64,000 bases of DNA, from IMG/VR virus record IMGVR_UViG_3300043446_003702, positions 84,329 through 148,328 of that record; one strand, written 5' to 3'. How positions within the stretch are numbered: position 1 is the first letter of the stretch; each line of letters starts with the position of its first letter. The position numbers were made by a program, and so were the translations under genes. The notes under the pieces were generated by a model. It was not told the origin of the DNA, ran no database searches, and saw only the letters and a program-made list of their open reading frames with translations. Shown here in pieces: positions 1 to 8,376 of the stretch. Origin of the DNA: a virus.

Positions 1-1891
1 TGATGTAATAACTTTGTCCAACTACAATACCACCGGCTGTGGTACCTGAAAAAATAATTTCTTCACCTTCGTACAGTCCAGCAGTTGAGCTGCAGGTAAT
101 ATAGTTGCTGCCTGCTTGGGTGGCTGTGCAAGTAAATGTAGTTGTACCGGACCCATATGAAACTGGTAACACATCACCAGTAAATCTTACTTTGAGCCCG
201 TTGGTAAATGTTACTCCATTGGGACTGACATAATTTTTTTGTCCAATGATTTGATCGATAAAAATTGTGCTGGTTTCTGTTTGATCCAGTAGCCGTATTT
301 TTCCAAAAATCTCTGGATCAGTTGCATCTTGATACCATAATTCATTAAGCACTGCTGTCAGCAAAGGTATGCGTTGGAAATATCCTGTGGAGTTTTTATA
401 CCAACTGGTATTGCTGTATGTGGTGCCGTAACTGATGGTAAACTTTTGATTTAGCCCAATATCAGCAATTTTAGCCAAACTGATGTAGTCAATACCACTG
501 CGATTTACAACACTGATTTGCCAAACCTGATAGCGGTCTGCCACGGGTACAACATCAGTCTGATCATATGTTACGGTATCATAACTGCCCACCTGACCAT
601 TTTGTGAATCTAATCGAGGTAGTGGGTCATAAAATGATGTTATCAACCAGCCACCATCAGTGTCATCTGCAATGGGATTTGTAAACACCAGAGTACGACC
701 GTCAAGATATGTGGTCCCGTCAATGCCGCCGTAAGTGGCAATAAACTGTTCCAATGATTGATTGTTGATTTGATCAAATTTTAAATCAGTCAACAGATCA
801 ATTGGTCCTACGTCAGGAAGATCATAATAAAATTGTTGGGCTGTTTTTTGTGGTACATTAAAAGAAACAACACCAAGATCTTCACCATTGTCAGTAACAC
901 CATACACATCTCGATTGCTGATATTAGGTGTAGTAGGAACTACCCCTGCTACTCCTGGTGAAGTTTGAATCCAAAAGCCTGGGCCAGTTCCTGGAGTACC
1001 ATCAACAATATTAATGGTACCACGTAGGTTGGTTTGATTTTGACTAACGTAGTACAAGGTGTCGGGAGCATCTTGCGGCACAGTAAACGTCACTAGACCA
1101 AAACTGCTCCCGTTGCGCGACACCCCTGAATTGTATGCATCGCCGGTTCCGAGACTCACGGCAGTTTTAATCCAGAAAGGATAAACGCCATTTAGTGTGA
1201 TATTGAAAACATAGGTATTGCCACGTGCCAAGGTCAGTGTAGGATTGGCCTGAAAATCAATCAAGTACGAGGAAGTTCCATTGTTGGTAACCCGATAGTT
1301 CACAGTTTCTTTGGCATTTTGTGCTACTTGAAACGTGTAACTACCTCCACGCACTAGATCAATTGTGGGATTATTTCCGTTTAGGCCTGAGAATGTATAA
1401 ACCCCATTTTCTCTGGTTACCACAAAGTTATTGGCAGTGGGAGTACCAAGAGATTTTACATCAACAGTTTCTGGGCCACTGGGCAACCAAAAATACTGAC
1501 TAAAGTTAATAAAACTATCATAATCAATAAATGGATCCCATGTGTAGTATTCACTGTTGTACAGTTGATCTGGTTTGTTTTGATTACCGCCTTGAAAACC
1601 AATGGCATCATTCATGCCTGGGTAAGTTATAACATTTTTTACATCTTGGGTGTCAGGTTTGAGGCTGACGACTCCGGCCTCGAGTTGATAATTTTGTCTT
1701 GTTGCACTGGGTTCTACAACATAACTGTCGTTGGGGTTGACGCCTGGTCCCACAGTACGGCCAATAAAACCTTGTGTTTTTTTAAACTTGGGTTCCTGAA
1801 CCATTTGATCCAGTGTGGCCGCCAAGAATTGTTTGTTAACTGGGGTCTGAAATATCTGTGGAAGAAAATCAACTGATCTTGTGCGTGCCAT
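1..1891 (-). CDS. Large virion structural protein in the gp7 position of the baseplate operon (3' part outside window)
   Basis: An open minus-strand frame runs from an ATG at 1891 to the window edge, giving at least 630 residues without a stop; its C-terminus lies outside. The ATG overlaps the gp6 stop as TAATG, so translation is probably coupled. The N-terminus starts MARTRSVDFLPQIFQ, followed by a beta-rich, Ser/Thr/Asn/Gly-rich body with several similar stretches containing VTNNGTS or VSRNGSS and VSFNVPQ, which look like repeated beta domains. In T4-like phages the gene after gp6 is the baseplate wedge protein gp7, so position and size suggest a gp7-equivalent or baseplate-attached structural protein. 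This is inference from order; I did not recognise a diagnostic gp7 domain. Confidence 0.7.
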   Translation of the reverse strand, partial: MARTRSVDFLPQIFQTPVNKQFLAATLDQMVQEPKFKKTQGFIGRTVGPGVNPNDSYVVEPSATRQNYQLEAGVVSLKPDTQDVKNVITYPGMNDAIGFQGGNQNKPDQLYNSEYYTWDPFIDYDSFINFSQYFWLPSGPETVDVKSLGTPTANNFVVTRENGVYTFSGLNGNNPTIDLVRGGSYTFQVAQNAKETVNYRVTNNGTSSYLIDFQANPTLTLARGNTYVFNITLNGVYPFWIKTAVSLGTGDAYNSGVSRNGSSFGLVTFTVPQDAPDTLYYVSQNQTNLRGTINIVDGTPGTGPGFWIQTSPGVAGVVPTTPNISNRDVYGVTDNGEDLGVVSFNVPQKTAQQFYYDLPDVGPIDLLTDLKFDQINNQSLEQFIATYGGIDGTTYLDGRTLVFTNPIADDTDGGWLITSFYDPLPRLDSQNGQVGSYDTVTYDQTDVVPVADRYQVWQISVVNRSGIDYISLAKIADIGLNQKFTISYGTTYSNTSWYKNSTGYFQRIPLLTAVLNELWYQDATDPEIFGKIRLLDQTETSTIFIDQIIGQKNYVSPNGVTFTNGLKVRFTGDVLPVSYGSGTTTFTCTATQAGSNYITCSSTAGLYEGEEIIFSGTTAGGIVVGQSYYI

Positions 1892-4800
1892 TAAATTACT
1901 CCGCTGCCTGGTGCAGTACGTAGGTTGGTACTGGTCAGTGCTTCTATTACATCTATGTTGTCAATGACAGCACCATTGGCAAAAATTTCATTGGGCTGAC
2001 TGCGTATCTCGTACAAGTCGCCAAAACTTTTTTGTTGATTCAATGGCACCAACACCACCGAGCTAATAATTGTTCCCAACTGCCTGTGTAAGTATGCTGC
2101 CAGTTCTGAAAAGTAAAATGTATCACCAAAATTCCATTTGTCAATTGAAAAATAATTATTCATTTCGGCCAGCACCAAACTCTTGATTTCACTAGTGCTG
2201 GCGGTAGAATTTTGAGCACGAATCACTTTGATTGTACCACGGAGTTCTGCTGCGGCCTTGGGACCAAACAAGGGTTTGAACACCACTGAATTTACCACAA
2301 TGTTGTCTGAGATCATTTTATAATCTTGCAATGCTTGATATTCGGTTGTCAGCTCATCAATTGTGGGCATGTCTGGTTCAATCACAGTACCTGTAGTATC
2401 GCGCAACCAATTTTGATAAGCAGTGTAATAATTCAAAGTAACCACATACATGTCAATAATATTGGTGGTACCTGGATCAATTCTGTTGGTAAGGGGCGAG
2501 TTGTGACGATACTGGAAGTACAAACTTTGTCTACCAGTTTTCGCAATCCAACCTGACACACTGACAATGGTGCGTACTCCTGTTACTGAAATGCTGAGTT
2601 GATAAAATGCATTTTCGTCGTAGGCATAAAATACCTGTCCCGGAGTCCACTCAGTTTTGGCCAATTCAATTTCTTCCAAGGTGCCGTAGAGATAAACAAC
2701 TCTACCAGGCTCTACCAAGAGATATCGTTGCAGGTTGTCAAAGTCCACTGTTTGCTGCAAGAACACATAAGGCCCAGCAGTTGTAGCAGGTCCCACAATT
2801 TCGTCAAAGAAATCTGGATTATCTGGCACCCCGTCATTGTCGCTATCTCTAAAACTGACCAGGACTTGAAAGTCGTCTACATAGCCGTCGCTTTCCACAG
2901 GTTGCCCAATGATTGTGGTATAGATATCGCCCGGCAGGGGTTCTGTTGAGTTGGGTTGTGTGTTCACTGCCAACACATTGATAAAGTCTTTGATGATTGT
3001 ACCTGTACGGCTGTCATATACCAATTGATCTTCGTAGAAGAAGAAACGTGTCTGCAACACTGATCCAAAGTTGTAGGACAGTCCCCGAAATGTAATGGTG
3101 TAATTTTGATTTTCTACAACAAACTGTATTAGCCAACTAGCATCAAGATTAGTACCTGATGTGTTACCAGCATATTGTTGACTCCATGTTGCAGGATTGC
3201 TTTGGGAATACGCATCAAGATTGGTGCTGGTTATGAGATACCAAGTGTAAGGTGTACCAGTTATATCACCGTTGTTATCATATCCCAATCCAAAATTTCG
3301 ATACAATAGAATCTGCTCACTCATTTGCTGTTCAATAGTGGTGGGAAGATCAGTAACAAACAATGGAATAATACTGTCTACCAAGGCACCAGTGGGCACA
3401 AAGTTATTGATGGTTACAGGTCCTGATCCACTGGCTAGATTTCCAACACCGTTGTTGTATCCATCCCCCACAATGGCCTGAGGGCTGGCCCAAATTTCCA
3501 TGCGTTCGTCTGCTCGCATGGGTGTGCCTTGAACCAATCGGTTGTTGCGATCAAAATAATAGCCTGTGGGTGGCACAAATTTTATCAAGCTGCCTACAAT
3601 GGCATACCTAAACATTGTGGTGGTTGTATCGCCAATGGGAATCGGCGTTCCTGTGGCATTGGTAAAGTATCCAGTGGTTTCATTGGCCAATGTGGTACTT
3701 TGGTGCCATTGATAACCGGCCAACCATGTTATACCATTGGGCGTTGTGGTTGATGTAATACGTGGGAAGTTAGCATAATAAAACTGTTTTACGGTGTAAC
3801 CACCAATACTTGGTTGCACCTGGTTGGTGATAATATCTGCAATATCGTTACGATTGATATAGGAAAACAATATGGTAGGTAAAATATTTTGGCGCCAAAT
3901 TGCGCCGTCACTTGAGAATGTGTTTGTTGAGCTGTACTTGCCAGTGTTATCCACAAGGTCAAGATAACGACTAGTGCCAATTGACGCACGATTCAATGCT
4001 TTGCTCTTGATGATACTGTTGTATTGTGTATAAGGGAAAAGATTGTAGTCTTCTCCATTGACCATGCGGTTTTGTGTGTAGTACCGTGCAGGAGCACGTT
4101 GTTTGATTTCAGCAATGGGTTCACGTGCTTGGCTGTTGCTCACTGGACGAGTAATGCCGCAAGTGAATGTGATGGTTTGTAAGTTTCCGTTGCGGTCAGT
4201 GTAGCTGATGGGCAGCACAACGTTTTGCATTTCTTCAGGATTGATAATGTACTGTAATCCATTTGATGCACGAACATAGGCACGAAATATACCCACAGGA
4301 ATTTCACTAAACACACCATCCCCAAAAATCATGGTGATTTGATCATTGGCTCTTGATGTTACTGAGTAAATGGGTTGCAGCACATTGTTGCGTTGTTCGG
4401 CTGCTGTGTAAACATTTTCCACGTATTTCCACTCACGGCTGATATTACCAATGTTGTCTAACTGAAATAACCACCGGTCGTCGTTGTTTACTCCCTCAAT
4501 ATTGATGTCTACTGTGCGATTAGCAATTCGCTCAGTCAAATTAAAATCTTGATTTTGCAAGATACCTTGTTTGAAGAAAAAGAAATATCCAGTATTGGCT
4601 GACTGAAATCCCAATTGGTCATTTCTAAACAATATGTTAAACACAGTATTGGGAGTAGGGGCTGGTTCGTATACGTAATCCTTTCCTACACTGGTAGAAG
4701 TAGTGGCTTCAAACGGCATATTGATACCGTCCACAGTGGCAGTGTAAGGAATCACCGGCAAAAATCCTGACACCAAATTGATACCATATTCAGCAGTATC

Positions 4801-5346
4801 TACGCCCAGTATGGTTTGTCGATTGCCCGGGCGTCCTACTTTTTGACTGTCTACCAATGCAGCATTGATAATAGCAGTAAATTGTTCTTGCCAGTCATTA
4901 TTGGTAGGATCAGCCCAGTTCACCGTGACGTTGGAAAGATTTACGCCATTGTAGTCAACAACATTTTCAGTTGTTGTGACATTGAACACTTTGAGAAACC
5001 CTTCGGCTGCGGTGTTACGTTTGGCAGTGTAACTCACCAAATTTGCAAGACGTACCACTGAATCTCTGCGTTCAGCAGTGTCCATGTAGTTTTCGCGTGT
5101 GTTTAGATCAGTGCGAAATGCCAGTGCTTGGCCCATAAACGCCATAACGTCCAGCAAGGCAATAAATTCTGACGACTCAATGTAGTCATTGAAAGTTTCG
5201 GGGTAGTACAAACGCAGATAGTCAATGAAACTTTTGCGAAGTGTCTCAAAGTCATAGCTCTGAAAATCAGCTTCGCGGTAGGTTTGATAGATCTGTTTCC
5301 AATCTTCTACACCAAATATTGCTGTTTGTCTTGTGGTTGTTGCCAT
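1891..5346 (-). CDS. 6: Baseplate wedge protein gp6
   Basis: A protein of 1151 residues that builds the inner ring of the contractile-tail baseplate, where gp6 dimers join the wedges. The N-terminal 100 residues, with segments like FETLRKSFIDYLRLYYPE and IALLDVMAFMGQALAFR, are typical of the gp6/J-like wedge family; a long beta-rich middle follows. It is much longer than T4 gp6 (660 residues), with the extra length in the middle and C-terminal half. It lies directly after gp25 as in other T4-like phages and overlaps the next gene by one base (TAATG). An AATAAATA late-promoter variant lies 20 bases upstream. Identification is confident; the role of the extra domains is unknown. Confidence 0.88.
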   Translation of the reverse strand: MATTTRQTAIFGVEDWKQIYQTYREADFQSYDFETLRKSFIDYLRLYYPETFNDYIESSEFIALLDVMAFMGQALAFRTDLNTRENYMDTAERRDSVVRLANLVSYTAKRNTAAEGFLKVFNVTTTENVVDYNGVNLSNVTVNWADPTNNDWQEQFTAIINAALVDSQKVGRPGNRQTILGVDTAEYGINLVSGFLPVIPYTATVDGINMPFEATTSTSVGKDYVYEPAPTPNTVFNILFRNDQLGFQSANTGYFFFFKQGILQNQDFNLTERIANRTVDINIEGVNNDDRWLFQLDNIGNISREWKYVENVYTAAEQRNNVLQPIYSVTSRANDQITMIFGDGVFSEIPVGIFRAYVRASNGLQYIINPEEMQNVVLPISYTDRNGNLQTITFTCGITRPVSNSQAREPIAEIKQRAPARYYTQNRMVNGEDYNLFPYTQYNSIIKSKALNRASIGTSRYLDLVDNTGKYSSTNTFSSDGAIWRQNILPTILFSYINRNDIADIITNQVQPSIGGYTVKQFYYANFPRITSTTTPNGITWLAGYQWHQSTTLANETTGYFTNATGTPIPIGDTTTTMFRYAIVGSLIKFVPPTGYYFDRNNRLVQGTPMRADERMEIWASPQAIVGDGYNNGVGNLASGSGPVTINNFVPTGALVDSIIPLFVTDLPTTIEQQMSEQILLYRNFGLGYDNNGDITGTPYTWYLITSTNLDAYSQSNPATWSQQYAGNTSGTNLDASWLIQFVVENQNYTITFRGLSYNFGSVLQTRFFFYEDQLVYDSRTGTIIKDFINVLAVNTQPNSTEPLPGDIYTTIIGQPVESDGYVDDFQVLVSFRDSDNDGVPDNPDFFDEIVGPATTAGPYVFLQQTVDFDNLQRYLLVEPGRVVYLYGTLEEIELAKTEWTPGQVFYAYDENAFYQLSISVTGVRTIVSVSGWIAKTGRQSLYFQYRHNSPLTNRIDPGTTNIIDMYVVTLNYYTAYQNWLRDTTGTVIEPDMPTIDELTTEYQALQDYKMISDNIVVNSVVFKPLFGPKAAAELRGTIKVIRAQNSTASTSEIKSLVLAEMNNYFSIDKWNFGDTFYFSELAAYLHRQLGTIISSVVLVPLNQQKSFGDLYEIRSQPNEIFANGAVIDNIDVIEALTSTNLRTAPGSGVI

Positions 5347-5365
5347 TTTTGTCTCGTCCGTGCTT

Positions 5366-5373
5366 TATTTATT
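5366..5373 (-). promoter_or_regulatory. Late promoter variant AATAAATA upstream of gp6
   Basis: On the minus strand this reads AATAAATA, one base off the T4 late consensus TATAAATA, 20 bases before the gp6 ATG. The same AATAAATA form is found before gp20, gp13 and gp18 in this window, which supports it as a real variant. A start about 6 bases downstream would give a leader of about 14 bases. Confidence 0.5.
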
Positions 5374-5392
5374 AATAATAAAAACGGCGTAG

Positions 5393-5767
5393 TTATACGT
5401 AACTGGCATTACGAGTTTGTTCGTCAAAGAATATGCTGAGAATTTCAGCGTTGGTGGTGTTTATAATGGTGATCTGAAGTTGTATCAGTATACCATTTAC
5501 TTGAGGAAACACTTGTATGTCATTGACAGTGAGTCTGGGATCGCCGCCTGCTACTCGCTGCACTTCGGCACGTATCTGTTGTGAAATTTGTTCAACTTGA
5601 TTTTCAAACAAAAAATCATACAAAGTGGTGCCATATCCCGGGCGTCCAGGCAGTTCACCTTGACGAATACTGAAAGCATTAAGCAGGTCTCGTTGTATAA
5701 GATCAAAGTCAGTCAGTGTGAACTTTTTGTATTGATCAATGGTATTAAAGCCAATAAATGTGGTCAT
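5393..5767 (-). CDS. 25: Baseplate wedge protein gp25
   Basis: A protein of 124 residues matching T4 gp25 in size (132) and in the GPW/gp25 family pattern. Residues 18-47 hold a DLIQRDLLNAFSIRQGE stretch and then PGRPGYGTTLYDFLFE, the conserved glycine-rich turn and helix. QISQQIRAEVQRVAGGDPRL follows, and beta strands close the fold. gp25 is part of the baseplate wedge core and nucleates sheath polymerisation in contractile systems. It sits upstream of gp6 as in T4. A perfect TATAAATA lies five bases before the ATG, so transcription should start at the ATG itself. Confidence 0.92.
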   Translation of the reverse strand: MTTFIGFNTIDQYKKFTLTDFDLIQRDLLNAFSIRQGELPGRPGYGTTLYDFLFENQVEQISQQIRAEVQRVAGGDPRLTVNDIQVFPQVNGILIQLQITIINTTNAEILSIFFDEQTRNASYV

Positions 5768-5772
5768 GTCAA

Positions 5773-5780
5773 TATTTATA
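5773..5780 (-). promoter_or_regulatory. Late promoter TATAAATA immediately before gp25
   Basis: Perfect minus-strand T4 late consensus TATAAATA, separated from the gp25 ATG by five bases. With the usual start about 6 bases after the box, the first transcribed base would be the A of the ATG, giving a leaderless mRNA. No Shine-Dalgarno sequence fits in between. Confidence 0.72.
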
Positions 5781-5797
5781 GATTACTCACCCCTGCG

Positions 5798-6868
5798 TTA
5801 CTGGGATGGTAGAACAGGTCCGGGATAGTCTAAATTAGGTATTTTGTCATTACCAAACACTCGAGTCACAGCAGCGTCCACCGTGGCACGATCTACTGTG
5901 TCTTCCGCTTCCCCTGGTGGCGCTAATTGTGCCACAGCATCGTTGAGTTTTTTGTCAGCAAAGTCCACAGCAAATGATGCGTCTTTGGCCACAGTGTCAA
6001 ATTGAGATTTTACGTTTGCAGGCAGTTCACCTTTGGCCCAGGCCAGTGTGTCTGTCGGACTCTTGGCAGCATTTAATGAGACTCCTGCCAATGCCTTGGG
6101 ATTGAGTTTATCAATTGGAATCCCCAGTTGTTTAACTACGTTTAGTCCTGAGCTCATTAAATTTTGTTGTGTTAAATTTTGTACGGCTGGGTTGTTTAAC
6201 AATCCATCAAGGTTGTTAATACCATCTTTGCCGGTCCACACTGCAGGACTTTTAAGTACGCTGGTCAATGAGTTGGTACCTTGATTGAGAAACGATGCCA
6301 CTGTCCCAGTTTTTAACAAGCCGGCGTTTTCTAACTGAGACGCATTGAATCCAAATTTACCTACCCCTGCAGCGTCACTAAATTCTGATGTGGTTTGTCC
6401 TACCAAGGTTGATGCTTGCGACATGGCTGATCTTACATCAATGCCACTGAGTCCGCTGATAGAAGTCAACGATGGTGTTTGTTTGGCAAAATCAGCCAAG
6501 TTTATGCCGTTTGTAACTGGGGTTCCACTGATGACTTTGGTTATACCTGACAATGTTTGTTGTGCCACAGATGTTGCTGACCCCAGCACAGAGGAGAATT
6601 CTTTGCCTGCTGAACTAAATGCTGGACCCAATGCTCCTGAAGTCAATCCTGGAACGCCACTGAGTGCCTGTGACACTTGTCCTGATGCAGCCGCAAGACC
6701 ACCTTGAGCTTGTTTGGCTGCATTTATTACATCACCAGACTCTAGGCCAACCAGGGCACCAGTCTTTGACTGTTGTTCAAACACTGCGCGAGCCTGTGCT
6801 TCAGTAGCACCTGGTGGCCCTTGAATGTTGAATTTTTTTCCAAGATAATCAAAAACAAAATTGCTCAT
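5798..6868 (-). CDS. Baseplate/tail-associated structural protein with N-terminal GPPGATEAQARAVFEQQ motif
   Basis: The frame is open from 6886, but the ATG at 6868 overlaps the stop of the gp5-like gene as ATGA and gives the natural N-terminus MSNFVFDYLGKKFNIQGPPG, so I choose it (356 residues). Residues 1-45 form a compact domain (YLGKKFNIQGPPGATEAQA, then VGLESGD). The rest is rich in Ala, Ser, Gly, Thr and Asn, of low complexity with predicted helices and no enzymatic motif. Small N-terminal domains of this kind occur beside gp5 genes in aquatic T4-like phages, but I know of no established function. Its place between the spike gene and gp25 suggests a hub or spike accessory protein. Confidence 0.7.
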   Translation of the reverse strand: MSNFVFDYLGKKFNIQGPPGATEAQARAVFEQQSKTGALVGLESGDVINAAKQAQGGLAAASGQVSQALSGVPGLTSGALGPAFSSAGKEFSSVLGSATSVAQQTLSGITKVISGTPVTNGINLADFAKQTPSLTSISGLSGIDVRSAMSQASTLVGQTTSEFSDAAGVGKFGFNASQLENAGLLKTGTVASFLNQGTNSLTSVLKSPAVWTGKDGINNLDGLLNNPAVQNLTQQNLMSSGLNVVKQLGIPIDKLNPKALAGVSLNAAKSPTDTLAWAKGELPANVKSQFDTVAKDASFAVDFADKKLNDAVAQLAPPGEAEDTVDRATVDAAVTRVFGNDKIPNLDYPGPVLPSQ

Positions 6869-8367
6869 TTGGCTTGAATATTCCATCCTGCAGGCATAGG
6901 TACAGCACCTGGTGGTGGTGTGGGTTGTCCTGGTTCTAATTTTATTTTTACATCAACACCCTTGTTGTGATACGGATATGGTTCATGTGTGGGTGCTCGA
7001 GGCACAATAGTTTTCAATGCTTTTTTGTCAACTTCCCAACCTTTGCTGGTATTAAATGTTGTGTCATCTAATTCAATTGTGGCAATGGGGTCTGGTGCAT
7101 CCACTGTGGGCGCAGTGGGACCATTAAGGTCAATGCCGCCGGCAGTGAACAACAAGGCGTCACCTCCGTTCCATGATCCTGAAGCACTGTTCATGGCCAA
7201 AGAACCATCGGCCTTGACGCCTATGGTGTTTTTGCTGTAGATTTTAAATTCATTTTGTGCAGTAACACTGAGATCAGTCATGGCCTCCACTGTCATGGCA
7301 TTGGCAGTTTTGATCTGTATATTGCCACCTGAATACATGTTGATGTCGCGGTCAGCATGCAGGTTGATGTCACCCTGTGTGCGAATGTTTACACTGTTGG
7401 TAGAGAACACATCCACTGTGCCTTCTTTGCCAAACTCCAACCAAGTCTGACCGTTGGCATGTGTAATATAGAAAAAGTCACCAGAGTCATTCATGGTAAT
7501 CTGATGACCCTTGGGGGTTCGCAATCTAAACAAGGCATTGTTGCCGTCAAGATCACCATCGTCCATCACAAGGGTGTGCCCACCCATACGACCAATCACT
7601 TCGGCTTGATCAGGTCTGATCTCATTGGCCTGAATCTTTTTACGGATATCATTGGGACTCATACCTCCTTGGTACACAGGTATTCCCGGCGTACTAATAC
7701 CAAACACAGCACTGGGCGTTTCCCGCTGGCTACTTGACCGTATTGGACCGCGTTCTATATCCTTGTTGAGTCCTTGTTGGAACAATACGCCAGCAGCCAC
7801 AGCATGCACGGGTTTTTTTTGATCAAAAAATCTTCCATTGTTGACAATAGCAATATTATCCGTGTTGATTTCTGTCACTGGCAGCAGTTTGTCATCAGCA
7901 AAATATGTTTCTTGATTTTTGTTGCCTACCACATACTGAGTGGTGCTGCCAATAGCAGGAACCATGTGTCCTATACCGTCATCAGGAACCACACCAATGT
8001 AATAACCCAGCTGCCGATCACCATTGGCAAAAACACACAAAATTTTAATACCAATGTCTGGTGGTGTAAACCACATGCCGTATGCATTTTGATTTTGTGT
8101 ATAATCACCCACTCCAGTGTTGGCTGTGTTGCCTTCGGGTGTGTAACCATAGAATCCTGGCAGATATCTCACAGTGGTCCATTTAGATGAATCTTCGGGA
8201 TCACCACTGGTAAATGTTTCAATATAAACTTGCAATCTTCCACTGCGAGTGGGATCAACATTGTTTTTGACTATGCCCACAAAAGGTCCAAATTCCGTAG
8301 GTACGCCGCCACGATCTAATTTGTAGTTGGTTGGCCTACCTCTGCTGCGTTGTATATCTTCTGACAA
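6865..8367 (-). CDS. 5: gp5-like central spike protein (OB fold plus beta-helix needle), no lysozyme domain seen
   Basis: A protein of 500 residues. Residues 20-130 match the gp5/VgrG OB-fold pattern (EFGPFVGIVKNNVDPTRSGRL, later YGMWFTPPDIGIKILCVFANGD). Residues 260-400 contain needle-type repeats (TLVMDDGD, RTPKGHQITMNDSG, then alternating stretches such as GDINLHADRDINMYSGG) typical of the triple-stranded beta helix that punctures the host envelope. T4 gp5 carries a lysozyme domain between these parts; the 130-residue linker here shows no T4-lysozyme-like catalytic pattern. The C-terminus is Pro-rich (PTPPPGAVPMPAG). It lies in the baseplate operon between the 891-residue protein and a 356-residue protein whose start overlaps its stop. 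Confidence 0.82.
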   Translation of the reverse strand: MSEDIQRSRGRPTNYKLDRGGVPTEFGPFVGIVKNNVDPTRSGRLQVYIETFTSGDPEDSSKWTTVRYLPGFYGYTPEGNTANTGVGDYTQNQNAYGMWFTPPDIGIKILCVFANGDRQLGYYIGVVPDDGIGHMVPAIGSTTQYVVGNKNQETYFADDKLLPVTEINTDNIAIVNNGRFFDQKKPVHAVAAGVLFQQGLNKDIERGPIRSSSQRETPSAVFGISTPGIPVYQGGMSPNDIRKKIQANEIRPDQAEVIGRMGGHTLVMDDGDLDGNNALFRLRTPKGHQITMNDSGDFFYITHANGQTWLEFGKEGTVDVFSTNSVNIRTQGDINLHADRDINMYSGGNIQIKTANAMTVEAMTDLSVTAQNEFKIYSKNTIGVKADGSLAMNSASGSWNGGDALLFTAGGIDLNGPTAPTVDAPDPIATIELDDTTFNTSKGWEVDKKALKTIVPRAPTHEPYPYHNKGVDVKIKLEPGQPTPPPGAVPMPAGWNIQAK

Positions 8368-8376
8368 AATTACTCC

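Noticed and set aside
1321-1876. Plus-strand open frames near the left edge
   Set aside because: They are antisense to the continuous minus-strand gp7-like frame, which starts at 1891 in TAATG overlap with gp6.
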